DNA of 64,000 bases from Benincasa hispida (lineage: Eukaryota; Streptophyta; Magnoliopsida; Cucurbitales; Cucurbitaceae), in assembly GCF_009727055.1 (NCBI RefSeq), contig NW_024064153.1:123922-187921 (forward strand), read 5' to 3'. This document shows positions 11,646 through 22,845 of the stretch, one piece after another. The notes under the pieces are model-generated. The model made no database searches. It worked only from the letters and a program-made list of their open reading frames with translations, and was not told where the DNA came from. The position numbers and the translations under genes are program-made. Position 1 is the first letter of the stretch; each line of letters begins with the position of its first letter.

Positions 11646-13004
11646 CTACCTATTCACGTTTGAAATGGTACTTAACATCAATATGCTTAGTTCGATTATG
11701 ACATTGTGGATGCTTTGACAAATGTATAGTACTTGTATAGTACTTTGATTGTCACAAAACAATTTTTTTGTATCCTGTTTAATACCGAAATCAAGTAAAA
11801 GCCCTTTAAGCCATAATCCTTCCTGAACAGCCTCTGATAAAGCTATAAATTCAGCCTCAGTGGTGGAAAGGGCTACCACTGATTGTAATGTTGCCTTCCA
11901 ACTTAATACACAACTTCCATATAGGAAGATATAACCAGATAGGGACCTTCTTTTATCTAAGTCCCCTGCATAATTAGAATCAACATAGCCTGTCAGTTCA
12001 GGTTCACTGTTTAGTGTTTGTTGATATAGTAGTCTAGCACTCGTAGTGCCTTTTATGTACCTCATGATCCACTTTGTTGCCTCCCAATACCTCTTACCCG
12101 GATTAGCCATGTACCTACTGACCAAACTTGTAGCATAGGTAATATCTAGCCTTGTAGAAATCATTAGGTACATGAGACTTCCCACAGCTTGGGAATATGG
12201 AACAGTTGACATTAGCTTTAGATGTTCAATATCTACCTCTTTGGGTGAGTTCTCTATTGAAAGTTTGAAATGGTGTGCAATAGGAGTACAGACTACTTTA
12301 GCTTCTGTCATGTGATATATTTTGATTTGCTTTTCACAATATTGTGTCTGATCAATACATAACTTGCATGATGTTCTGTCTCTTTTGATATCAATATCTA
12401 ATATTTTGTTTGCACTGCCTATGTCCTTCATTTCAAATTTTGATTTCAGTAAATCTTTAACTTGTTTTAAGTCCTTCATAGTAGTTCCTGATAGTAGCAT
12501 ATCATCTACATATAGAAGTAGATAGATAGGTTGAGAATAGATTTTAGTGTTTATATAAACACAACTATAATAGGAACTCTTAACAAACCCATTCTTCTTA
12601 ATAAAATTATTGAATCTTCTGTTCCAACACCTAGGTGGCTGTTTAAGGCCATAAATAGACCTTTTAAGTAGATAGTAAAGGTCTTCTTTCCCACTGACTT
12701 CATAGCCTTTAGGTTGGCACATGTAAATGGTTTCATCAAGAAAGCCACGTAGGAATGTTGTTTTAACATCAAGTTGTTGTAGCTCAAGGTCTTGTTGAGC
12801 CATAATGGATAGTAAAAGTCTAATAGATGTTTGCTTGACTACAGGGGAAAATATGTCATTGTAGTTAACACCTTGTCTTTGAGTGAATCCCTTTGCAACC
12901 AACCTAGCTTTATATCTAGGTCCTTGTCCATTACGAACACCTTCTTTAAATTTAAACACCCCTTTGTATGCAATTGGTTTGCACCCTTTAGGTAAGGGAA
13001 CCAA
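11646..13004 (-). pseudogene. Copia A reverse transcriptase-RNase H
   Basis: The 452-codon frame covers most of the Copia RVT_2 domain and RNase H. It copies the element RNA into DNA inside the virus-like particle. Visible landmarks in order: YKARLVAKGFTQRQGVNY (residues about 32-49), a LDVKTTFLRG block (about 98) with the first catalytic aspartate, YGLKQPPRCW (about 138), the catalytic LLLYVDDMLLSG (about 186), a TCKL/IDQTQY block, GSLMYLMISTRLDI, and the RNase H signatures GYVDSNYAGD, ALSTTEAEF and FCDNQS near the end. This is the best-preserved part of Copia A. The frame is broken from its upstream part at 13005, and the normal terminal H-I/VR motif region is shifted (SIHNVI...), so the protein is probably inactive. 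It is not called a functional gene. Confidence 0.88.
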
Positions 13005-14201
13005 ATCTCATGTGTCATTCTTTAATAGAGACTCGACCTCTTCATTCATAGCCTCTATCCACATCCTAGATTTAGCACAACTCATTGCCTCTACAAATGT
13101 AGAGGGTTCTAGCTCATTATTCAGATATGAGGCATTTAGAGCCAGGTTGATGTAATCATCATATCTTGAGGGTGGCACTATAGTTCTCCTTTGCCTGTCT
13201 CTTGCTAGGCTATAGTCCCTTAGGTCTGGTCCCTCTTGCTCAGATTCAGAAGCAACCTTTTTTACTTCTTCTTCATGATGAGGCAACTAATCAATGTGGG
13301 TATTTGAGCTTCAAGTATCAGATGTAGGGATTAGAGAGTGCTCCACCTCCATTCTGTCTGTCATTTCTTGTGGTGCTGATTCATTTGAACTAGGCCTTTG
13401 CATAAACATTTCTGTCTCTCTGAAAATGACATCTTTGCTTGTTACACACTTCTTCTCGGTAGGGTGCCACAATCTAAAGTCTTTTACTCCTTCAGTGAAC
13501 CCCAAAAACATACATTTTACTGCACGGGCAGCTAACTTCCCCTTGTTCTAGTGTAGAAAACCTGTGCACCCAAACACCCTTAGGTTGTTTAGGTTAGGAG
13601 GATGTTTGGTCTACCTTTCTTTTTGAGTGAGCAAATCTAGTGAGGCATGAGGGCATCTGTTAAGAGTATAGACTGTATAGGAGGCTGCTTCAGCCCAAAA
13701 CTTCTCTGGTAGAATAGCATCTGATAAGAGACTCCTTACTCTTTCCATAATTGTTCTGTTTAGTCTCTCTACCACCCCATTTTGCTAAGGAGTGTATCGC
13801 ACAATTTTGTGTCTAACAATTCCTTGTTGTCTACAGAAAACATTAAAATCTTTTGTACATAACTCAAGCCCATTATCAGTCCTTAGACACTTCATTTAAT
13901 GGTTAGATTGTTTTTCAACCATAGTCTTCCATTCTTTGAATTTCTCAAACACATATCCTTAGTTTTAAGGAAGAATATCTAGCATTTTCTAGAATAATCG
14001 TCAACAAAAGTTAGGAAATACCTAGCTCCACTTAAGGATTAGAAAGGTGAAGGGCCCCAAAGGTCTGAATGCACATAATCAAGGATCGCCTTAGTTGTGT
14101 GCTGAGCCTTGACTAAACACTGCCTGGTTGCCTTGCCTATCACACAATGCTCATAGAAAGATAGGCTCTGGTGAATTCCTTTAGGTAGAATTCCTTGGTT
14201 G
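13005..14201 (-). pseudogene. Copia A integrase and RT N-terminus, broken
   Basis: Reading the minus strand from 14201 downwards gives the N-terminal core of the integrase: CVIGKATRQCLVKAQ, then DYVHSDLWGP with the first catalytic aspartate, then FLTFVDDYSRK with the second. Stops interrupt it after WGPSPF and elsewhere. Near 13780-13540 the sequence corresponds to the RNxGVAERLNRT and 'VFG' regions, again with stops. Frames at 13311-13511 (FLGFTEGVKDFRLWHP) and 13008-13286 (MEAMSCAKSRMWIEAMNEE-type) are the integrase C-terminal tail and the start of RT. The integrase would insert the cDNA into chromosomes. The 5' edge is the insertion point of the solo LTR at 14207. Confidence 0.8.
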
Positions 14202-14289
14202 GCAAGTGATGACATTTAGAAATGCATGTCATCTTAGGCCTTGTTAAGCAGAATATGCGACAATTATGTTAGGAATTCATGAGGAAATG

Positions 14290-14367
14290 AGTTTGCGGCG
14301 TTCAACATTCAGAATCTCGGCGTTATTATGCGTTCAACATTCAGAATCTCGGCGTTATTATGCGTTC
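14290..14367 (+). repeat. Short tandem duplication in family D LTR
   Basis: GCGTTCAACATTCAGAATCT and the following CGGCGTTATTAT occur twice in a row. The other copy of this LTR (near 46570-46630) shows the region once and more diverged, so this is either a local slip or an assembly effect. Confidence 0.7.
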
Positions 14368-14734
14368 AATTGTCTATTTTTGTAGCTAACGCAAGAAGTG
14401 GACGCAAACGCCTAAACTAGACTACCGCATAGACAACCGCATGCAAAGAAACTCTCCATCATAAAGGCAAACGCATGCGATTAATGTATGGGTGTTGCGA
14501 TGATTAACCGCAAGCGTCCATCGCATAGGAGTTACGATCGTCAAGCGATAGCGGTCGAAGTTGTGGTATTAAGCGAATGCGGCCACTGCACGATTACAGC
14601 TACACGATAACCATAATAGTGGGATGAACGCAAGGTTGGTGGAATGAACGCATCAATGCATATCTCGGGAAAACCAAAAGATGATTTGACATTTCACCTA
14701 CCACGCTGTTAGTAGAAAAGACTCAGAAAAGGAC

Positions 14735-14772
14735 CTGTCTCTTATACACATCTAGATGTGTATAAGAGACAG
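14735..14772. other. Nextera mate-pair junction adapter (contaminant)
   Basis: Exact 38-bp sequence: CTGTCTCTTATACACATCT followed directly by its reverse complement. This is two head-to-head Tn5 mosaic ends, the circularisation junction of Nextera mate-pair libraries. It is not genomic. Downstream frame reads ...MYKRQ, a known contamination signature. Confidence 0.98.
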
Positions 14773-15074
14773 GCAATAGCCGGAGCCTTCGACGGAGTTA
14801 GATCTCGAGAGAGTCAACTTCACCGCCCATCCATGGCACCATCTGCAGCCTTGACACATATCTGCTGGAAGCAAGGCATTGCTTCCAGCCGGTCCTTTCA
14901 TTTTCTCTTCCTTTCTTATATTGTATTGTATTACATTTTGGGATTAAGGAATTAATACATTATGTGTTCAATGCATTTCTATGTTTCCTTCGATTCCATC
15001 TCCATCTCTCTTTACATAGCATCATTTACTTTTGTTGCATCACTTAGTGAGATTGCTTGAGTATCGCATACTTA

Positions 15075-15348
15075 GTCATGTGGATTAGAGATATGAAGCA
15101 TGTAGCAAACTACCAGAAGTTGTGCATTGTGCGAGTGTGTGAGAAAACCTTATTTGCTTAGTGTGTAGCTGTAGCAACACCTGTCTATAGGAGCTGTCTC
15201 TTATACACATCTAGATGTGTATAAGAGACAGGTCATGTGGATTAGAGATATGAAGCATGTAGCAAACTACCAGAAGTTGTGCATTGTGCGAGTGTGTGAG
15301 AAAACCTTATTTGCTTAGTGTGTAGCTGTAGCAACACCTGTCTATAGG
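15075..15348. repeat. 117-bp duplication around an adapter
   Basis: 15075-15191 and 15232-15348 are identical over 117 bases and are separated only by AG plus the 38-bp adapter at 15194. The duplication is an assembly product of a mate-pair read running through its junction. Confidence 0.95.
15194..15231. other. Nextera mate-pair junction adapter (contaminant)
   Basis: Exact second copy of the 38-bp adapter, inside the family D solo LTR. Confidence 0.98.
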
Positions 15349-16297
15349 CTAACGCAACGCTTGTCTATGAGTAAAGTCAGCAACAACTAACTGCCCAGGA
15401 GGGTAAGTGGTTGGTCGCATTAAGCAATGTAAGCCATTGTTCACTAGAGATAAGAATAATCTTGCGTCAGCCAAGTTTATATGGTTACCTTGTCTTATGA
15501 GCGCATCATTCATCACTTAGGCATACTTGGAAGAGTAGTCTAAAATCCAAATCTAAAACTCGAGAGAGCAGATTAGAACGCATAAGCAAGAATGGAGAAC
15601 TTAGGAATAAGCTTCGTTTTCTATCACACATCGTATGCACCCTACGGAGAGAATATTGCATGCATCCAAGAAGTAGGATATGGTGGCTGTATGCGGTCAT
15701 CCCAACCTTTTTGCATACACATCGCATACGTCCTAGATTTAGGCTCTAGTGTGTGTAGCATGATCGCATAGCTTGCATTGGCTGAGGTTGCCCTTGCGGT
15801 CACTCTTAAGGGTTGCGATTAAGACATCTTCACGTTTTATCTATTTTCCATGCATTTACTACACGTCAAAGCACTCTTCGAATAGGAATCCATTTTCTAA
15901 AAGATTCTGGCTTTCGTGCTTTGGTGGGTCTCCGAGATCCTTTGGTGTTGTATCTCTACCTCTCATTCATATTCTCATTGTGTTGTCTGTTAGTTAGGAG
16001 TAGGAGTAGTGTTAGCTTAAACTCTCCCATCATTCTTTTATTCAACTGCCGCATACACATACCGCATATGTCTAGCTACAAGTCCCTGAGTTCGACCTCG
16101 GATCACCCAAGAAACTTGTGTTCGCGTTATACTTGGCATGAGCGCAAGAAAACTTGTGACAGGAACGCATGGTCATCGCATACATTTGTTAACACATATT
16201 GTAAGTCTAACGCATGACCACTGACGCATGATAATCAACGCATACATTTAAAACATGCATCGCATATTGCATTCACTTAATTTTTGTCACCTGCAAG

Positions 16298-16565
16298 AGC
16301 TTGGAGGCCTTTGACACTAATATGTGAAAGTCTTTTGTGCCAAAGGTCTCCTTCAATAGGCTCCTTGGTAAAGTTGAATGTATTTTCTGAACCCCTTGAA
16401 CAACATAAACCCCATTTATCTTGAACCCTTTGAAAATAAGCTTACCATTCTTCAATAATTCACAGTAGCCTTCCTTTCCTCTGTATTCGCAACAAATTAA
16501 GTCTAGCATGCCTAGTGAAATTAAGTTTCTCTTCAATTGAGGCATATGTCTGACATTTCTCAGTA
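16298..16565 (-). pseudogene. Copia A protease tail / pre-integrase region
   Basis: The minus-strand frame reads LLRNVRHMPQLKRNLISLG, the conserved block downstream of the Copia protease, then GCEYRGKEG-like and KLIFKGFKINGVYVVQG. The final part (TFGTKDFHILVSKASKLLQ) is the pre-integrase zinc region read one base out of frame. It is bounded by two insertions: the family D solo LTR on the low side and the Gypsy solo LTR at 16571 on the high side. Confidence 0.85.
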
Positions 16566-16570
16566 GTTTG

Positions 16571-19319
16571 TGTAAAACCCGGATTTCCATTTATCCTACT
16601 TAAGCAGGTGGTTAAGGAAATTAACTAAGTAAAAGTTAAATCCTATAGGGAAGGAAACTTCTAAGTGTTGAATAGATTTTCCTTGAGTAGTTTTGAGTTA
16701 AGCCTAAATTGATGAAAAATTGACTAAGTGTTAGGCTAGGCATTGCCATGTGTTGGCCATAAGATCTTGGAGAGATTACTTGGGCCAAGAGAGAAGTTGA
16801 AGTGGGAGTGACGCATGCCTTGGAGGTTAGACCAACGCATTAGGCTAGATGGATGCGTTGGATGCGTTGGATGATGGATGTATTGGATGTGTTGGATGCA
16901 TTGGATGATGGATACGTTGGATGCATTAGATGATGGATGCGTTGGATGCGTTGGTGAAGGAAGGAAAATGGAGAGATGCATTGAAGGGTGGCAGATGGTT
17001 GAAGGATGGCAGCCGAGGATGAGGCATTGGGATGGCACAAGGGCTGAAGGGTGCCATGCATCGAGTAGGCTTGGCCTAACTGCCCAGTCATGCGTCAAAG
17101 CGCCTCAGCCAAACTTCCCAACCATGTGTTGAAGCGGGCCAAGCTGCCGTGCAAAGCGATGCGTCGATGGAAGCGCCCATGCATCGAGCGGCCGAGCGAA
17201 CAATGCGTCAATAGCAGCGCCCATGCGTCGAGCGCCCTATCGATTGGCCATGCATCAAGAACCCCTGCAATCCTTGAACGCCCTGCCAGCGCCCATGCGA
17301 CCGAGCAAGCCATGTGTTGGTGGCCAGCTTCTAAGCCATACGCCCATGTGTCGACGGCTAGCGCCTATGCAAGCACCATGCGCCCATGCCGAGCAAGCCG
17401 TGCGGTGATACCTAGTAAGCCATGCATCAAGGATGAGCGGCCATCCTATGCGTTGGTGATGGCTGGCTCTTATGATGGCTAAGTTGGATTGCGATGCTAA
17501 GTTGGGTTGCTAGGCGTTGAGTAGTGGACTATGCGTTGAACATCCAAGAGTGGACGCATATGAAGGATGAGCTCATATGGAAGACATCATTCGGACATGT
17601 GGCTTGTCAGGGAGGAATTCTTAAACCTTAAGCGAATTAGGTGGAGGCATAAGAAGACATGTAAAGGATGAGGGCTATGCATTGGTGAAAGGAGAAGAAG
17701 ACACTTTGGCTTGCACTGATGTAAGAATGCGTTGATGGTGTGAAGAAAAGACACTTGGACATGTAGCCAAGTCAGAGTGTGTTGGCCGTAGAGCAATCTT
17801 GGATGCCTATAAATTGGCCAAAGACTTTAGATGAGAACTCAAATTCTCTTCATAGTACGTAAAGAAGAGTGTGTGAGGACTAAGTGGGAGAAGACCATGC
17901 GTTGGTAGCAAGACCATGCGTTGGTCAAGAAGTTCCAAGAGGGGGATGCTGTCGGGCAGAAAAGACAGGAAAGTAACATCAACTTGGAACGAGAAGTTCT
18001 CCGCAGAAATACTCGTGAGTTTGGAGTGATTCCAAAGCCATCTGAAAGCTAAAAGAGTCTAGTTTTCATTTTGGGGCTGACAGAGAAGAAACTCCAATGA
18101 ATCGGTCTAGAAGCTGAGAAAAAGACAGAATGGTCAGGCTGTCGGGTAAGCTGGGCCAGTATTGATGTTTTGAATATTCCGGCTAAACCACGAGGCGTTC
18201 TGAGCTAAGATTTTATGATAAGATTCCTGAGACATTTTAGAACATGTTTACAGAAGGAAGTATCTTAAAATAAGTTCTGGAACTATGAGTAATCTAAGCT
18301 GATAATTGAATCTGAAATTTTGGGAAACCAAGGAAACCTAAAGAACTTCGAAAAGGAAAGTTCCTAACCAACCAAGGTGAGTGGTTATTGTGTGTTGTAT
18401 TGTTGATATAATTTCTATATATAGGTAAATATATATAGGGGATAATGTTAAATTGGCATGATCAGGGATATATGTTTATCTGATCACTATGCTTGTTGAG
18501 ATATTGCTTGTATGTTTGTTTTGGAAACTGAAATTGTACTCGGGATACATAGTTAGCATGCTTGAAAAGGGTACTTGGTGGGAAAATATAGTCGGCTTCG
18601 GTCGGCAAAAAATGATAGTCGATGATGATCGGCGGGAAATATAGTCAAGTTACCTAAGCATAGCTAGCGGAAAAATAGTCGATGTGCACATTGGCAGGAT
18701 AATAGGGTACAGGGAAAGTTTCAACAGGAATTGTTGTTTTCTTAGTATACGTGTGAAAGTACTGGAGATGTTTTTATTATGCGAAAACTAGCGATCAAGC
18801 TGGGGTTGATTGTTTTAACCAGCGGTCGAACTGGGGATTGTCTAGCGATTTGGCTGGAAAATAATAATGAATTTGTGGTAATGATCTTGTTGACTATGTA
18901 TTGCTTTCCCAAAAGTATATTTCTGTTGATAAAGTTATTTGTTTATCTAAAGGCACCACTCACTGAGCTTTATATCTCACGTTTTCCATGTTTTATGTTT
19001 TACCCCTCCCCCCAGGTAGCGGAAAGTGAGGAGTTCCAGGGTGCTGCTAAGGTCAAGGTCTGCCACATGCCACAGTTACACTTCTGAAGGGTTCTACAAT
19101 TGTTGTCGTAAACTTTGTTGTTAAGTTTTGGATTTGTATAAACGTTACATTGTTGTAATAAAATGGGCCTACTTAATGAGTTGTAAGTTGAATTTGTTCA
19201 TTGGTATCAGAGTTATTTCCGCAAGAGTTTTAGGCAGTAAGTGTCAACATAAGGGTTGATAACTGCTACAGTCACGACCTTTCCCAGTCTCAGAGGGTAG
19301 TCTGGGGCGGGGTGTGATA
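16571..19319 (+). mobile_element. Gypsy-type solo LTR, family E
   Basis: 2749 bp from TGTAAAACCCGG to ...GGGGTGTGATA, flanked by perfect GTTTG duplications (16566-16570, 19320-19324). Its last 120 bases (GGCAGTAAGTGTCAACATAA..., CAGTCTCAGAGGGTAGTCTG) match the LTRs ending at 31493 and beginning at 39619. A TATA-like CCTATAAATTGG lies at 17809. No gag or pol is inside. It splits the Copia A protease region. Confidence 0.88.
16848..16965. repeat. GATGCGTTGGAT tandem repeat
   Basis: Imperfect repeats of GATGCGTTG and GATGATGGAT lie within the family E LTR. They give long overlapping open frames on both strands (16736-17482), which are low-complexity artefacts. Confidence 0.8.
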
Positions 19320-19324
19320 GTTTG

Positions 19325-19498
19325 ACTATCCTATCTTCTAGCTTGAGTGAGACTAAGCCTATTCCAACTACTAGACATGAGTTATTGTTACCCATGTATA
19401 CTGAACCCCATCCATATCTTTGTATGTGTTGAACCGGTCCTTGTGAGGTGTCATATGAAAAGAGCACCCTGAGATTAGAACCCCTTGATTCTTAGCTG
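19325..19498 (-). pseudogene. Copia A protease core, catalytic Asp lost
   Basis: The minus strand reads ...VLISGCSFHMTPHKDRF, then, after a frameshift, GSVYMGNNNSCLVVGIG and VSLKLEDRIV, continuing into LLRNVRHM at 16565. In Copia proteases the motif is DSG; here the aspartate codon is replaced by ATC (Ile), so the enzyme could not cut the polyprotein. The element's conserved SFHMTPHKDRF downstream of the motif makes the assignment firm. An Athila LTR begins five bases beyond its high edge. Confidence 0.8.
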
Positions 19499-19503
19499 GT
19501 CCA

Positions 19504-21203
19504 TGATAACGGGTAGAAATGCACGTTATCATAGTGCTAAGTTCTTAAATAATGTTGGATTGCGTTGATGAAATATGTTAAATTGCATCCATTAAGCATA
19601 AATTCTATAATATTGTGGTCGCATGCATTCAGCACATTAGAACAATTGATCTTTGTATTTTTGTGCAGAATATACGCAACGCAAGATTGCGATCATAGGA
19701 AATCATTGGTCGAGTGCAACTTCACCGTAAGGCTTTGCGTTGATCGTGCTCGCAAACATTCGCCCAAAAAGGATTGCCGCAACTTGGTCAGTGCAACATG
19801 GTGGACGCATCCGGATGAAAGGATAATTAAGAGAGATGGGACAGAAAGCTGATGATAATCGAATCCAAATTAAGTTGACAGCCGATAATGGTCACAAAAT
19901 ACATTCAGCTATATCGGTGACAATTATCCGGCGCATCAGTCAAGAATTAAAGTTGTCTCATCTATTCAACCAGGAGAGAGAAGCCATCTTTCACCATGAA
20001 TGCTCTATAAATACCAAGAGCATTCTTCAGAGAAGGGGTTAAGCAGTTGATTAGTTAACAGTTTATCAGTTCACAACTTTTACAATTTTTTGTTCCACAA
20101 GTTCACGCCTCTGTCCATAGCTTTCTTTCCTTTTAAGGCGGACGCGAGGAAGAAAGTTGTGTCGGTAGATTGTTTCGATAAGCTTGGGAGAGCACCGGAA
20201 GCTTCAAGGACAGAGAGAGGGCCAACGCCTGTGGAAGCGGGAACATCTTTAGAACAGAATAAAAATTTCAGTGTAAAAAGCCTCGATCAGCAAGAAATTG
20301 CAACCAGACTCTCTACCTTTACTTTCCATTGTTATTTGTACTCAACTCATTTATAAAAATGGAATTTCCTTCTTTATATTTGTTCACTCTCTGTTATTCA
20401 CGCATGAGTAGCTAAATCAGTTGAATGGGTTGAGAAGCATTTAGCTAGCACAGCTAGGGAATCTTCATTCTTTGCGATTATTTTGTTTATGTATACTTTA
20501 TTCGTCCATTAAAGATACTCGGGAGGGTAGTCTAAGGACAGGATCTAAACTTGGGAAGCTCAGTTTAGAATCTAGGTTTGGAAGAACCAGATTAGAATGC
20601 ATAAACAAGAGATAGGCGCTTAGGAATGAGCACTATTTGTTATTAACGCATCATATGCATCTTAGAGATAGGATATGATTGTATGCGGTCACCTTGCTTT
20701 CATGCATTTTGCATCATCGCATAGGACAGGAGTAAAGACTTAGGGATAAGCTCTATGGACACTTTTGCATTCAACACATGCGTCCTAGACTTAGGAGCAT
20801 CGCATTTACATTGGAAAATGACTTGCTGTGCATGGTTGTAACATGATCGCGTAGTCTGACGCATTCTCGAGTAATGCTAGCTAAAGATCTTCTCAACCCG
20901 TTCATCGCATACTCATTGCATCTATCAATGCAACTGTCTTTTCTCAAATCCACTGCCTTTATTTATTTCTTTTTCATCAACACAAACAACAAACCCAACA
21001 CTTTAGTTATTTACTTGGTTACCACAAAGTTTTCATAAAAATTACCAACACAATCTATTTTCACAAGTCCCTGTGTTTGACCCTAGACTTACCAGGAAAC
21101 TCAGAGGAATTTACACTTGAATTCCACTGGGGAAACTTGAGTGCACAACACAAATCCATCACGCATATTATCCATATTTCTACTTCATAAAATATAAGCA
21201 TCA
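19504..21203 (+). mobile_element. Athila-type solo LTR
   Basis: 1700 bp from TGATAACGGG to ...AAGCATCA, with perfect GTCCA duplications at 19499-19503 and 21204-21208. It starts with the hairpin TGATAACGGGT / GCACGTTATCA (19504-19531). It is the same family as 2273-3670 in the opposite orientation. Because it holds no adapter, it is the cleanest complete LTR of the family in the window. Confidence 0.92.
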
Positions 21204-21208
21204 GTCCA

Positions 21209-21881
21209 ACATCATCAGCCCTTTGATTTGGTGTAGCTAGGGCATCTGAATAGAAAAAAGAGTCCTCCCCTACTGAAGCTTCTCCTGATTGACTTGTCTG
21301 ACCTTTCTGTTATTCTTGTTGTTGTTTGTTCTTCTGTTCATTTTTCCATTTCAAGGTTCTGTAATCCTTGATTAGATGCCCAAACTTCTTGCAATACTTG
21401 TATCTAATCTTGTATTTTTCTTTGCCTTCTTCTGTGGAATTCTGCTTGCCCTTTTCTTTGTTATTTTTCTTAGTTTAACCTTTTACAAATAAACCCTCAA
21501 CACTAGGTTTCTCTTCCTTGTAAGTTAATAGCTCCATTTCTCTGATCATTAGAGCTAAAATGATTATATCAGTTGTTACTAAGTCTCTTCCATACTTTAA
21601 AGTTATCTTGATATCTTTGTAAGAGTCTAGAAGTGAATTAAGAAGCACAAACACTTCATTATCAACCCCAATGTCTTCATCTTGAGTCTTAAACTTTGTT
21701 GCCAAAGTCTTTGAGGAGCTCAACTTAAAGGTAAAAAATATTTCTCTCAGAAAAAGTTTGTTTGGCAAATTTTTTGTTTCATACAATTCATTCAACTTAG
21801 TCCACATTTTAAAGGCTATTTCTTGATCAATAACCTGTCTAAGCACACTGTCTGATAGGCTTAGGATAAGTGTACCATGAG
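21209..21881 (-). pseudogene. Copia A gag, C-terminal two thirds
   Basis: The frame starts AHGTLILSLSDSVLRQV near 21881 and continues MWTKLNELYETKNL, LFLREIFFTFKLSS and a SYKDIKITLKYGRD block, the order of the Copia gag UBN2 domain. A decayed nucleocapsid knuckle follows near 21400: YKYCKKFGHLIKDY in place of CxxCxxxGHxxxxC, with two cysteines replaced by tyrosine. Gag would assemble the particle and bind RNA. The apparent start MIEIWNDHS upstream belongs to the inserted Copia C LTR and is not gag. The domain's first part lies at 25350-25512 beyond the insertion. Confidence 0.85.
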
Positions 21882-22694
21882 CAATTGAAGGAAATCTGAC
21901 ATGAGGATTTCCATGAGCAGCAGAATGATCGTTCCAAATTTCTATCATATTTGAACATTAACAATTACAATCAAGAAACTGAAACATACAGGCTATGCAT
22001 AAAACAAAATAACAGCATACTTTACTAAGATCAAGGGAAGAATTACACATACCTTTGAAGACTCATCTTCAATCTCCCTTGATCACGAACGCTCAAACAA
22101 ACTCCAAGACGACAACACACAAACGCTCGAACTCAGCGGTCTCCAAGATCACGAACAATCGGCAACCACCACACGAACACCGCGAACTCAACGAACAACC
22201 TCCAAGAACCTCGCACTATGTCAAGTTGAGTACGACACCACCACAATAGCTACCTCGATATTCTAGGTGTGGGAATCCAGAAGTGTGGGCTCTATGTGGA
22301 CTTGGTTAGAGGACGAGACTGAAGGAAGAACAATCGTGTAAACGATTGAATAAGTGGAAGATGATAAGGTCTATCATATAGACAATTGATGCTTGATTTT
22401 ATGAAGTGATATTATGGATGATATGCGATGATGAAATTGCGTTGAGCACTCAAGTTTCCTCAGCAGAATCCAAGTGTAAACTTCACTGAGTTTCCTAGTA
22501 AGTCCAGGGTCGAACTCAGGGACTTGTGAAAATAGGTTACGTTGGTAATTTTTAGGAAAACTTTGCGGTAACCAAATAAATAAATTGTTGGTTTGTTGTT
22601 GATTGCGTTAATGAAAAATAACAAAAGCGGCGAATTTGAGAAAAGTCGGATTGCTTGATAGATGCACTAAGTATGCGAATGAACGGGTTGAGAG

Positions 22695-22732
22695 CTGTCT
22701 CTTATACACATCTAGATGTGTATAAGAGACAG
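22695..22732. other. Nextera mate-pair junction adapter (contaminant)
   Basis: Exact 38-bp copy inside the Athila solo LTR. Confidence 0.98.
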
Positions 22733-22807
22733 GCATCAGACTATGCGATCATGCCACACTCATGCAACAACAAATCATTTTCCAATGCAAATGCGATGCT
22801 CCTAAGT

Positions 22808-22845
22808 CTGTCTCTTATACACATCTAGATGTGTATAAGAGACAG
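22808..22845. other. Nextera mate-pair junction adapter (contaminant)
   Basis: Exact 38-bp copy, 75 bases after the previous one. Confidence 0.98.

Larger units (their letters stand above)
14207..16292 (+). mobile_element. Solo LTR, family D, in Copia A integrase
   Basis: About 2.09 kb with ends TGATGACATTT...GTCACCT and perfect 5-bp duplications GCAAG (14202-14206, 16293-16297). It begins with a hairpin (TGATGACATTT / GCATGTCATC). The homologue at 44655-46737 lies on the other strand. It splits the Copia A pre-integrase domain between ...LQ and LANQGILPKG. It contains two mate-pair adapters; compared with the other copy, the adapter at 14735 replaces roughly 230 bases, including the LTR TATA region, and the one at 15194 separates a 117-bp duplication. 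The true length is therefore unknown. Confidence 0.88.

Noticed and set aside
14735..14772. A genomic IS50/Tn5-like transposon, because of the mosaic-end sequences
   Set aside because: Two 19-bp ends are directly head to head with no element body, identical in eight places in an otherwise decayed plant repeat region. This is the mate-pair library junction.
16736..17482. Overlapping open frames on both strands
   Set aside because: They come from GATGCGTTGGAT and CATGCGTCGAGC low-complexity sequence inside a solo LTR; no domain is present.
21882..21948. MIEIWNDHSAAHGNPHVRF as the natural start of the Copia A gag frame
   Set aside because: This part is the end of the Copia C LTR read through by chance; the gag sequence proper begins at AHGT and joins the fragment at 25350.
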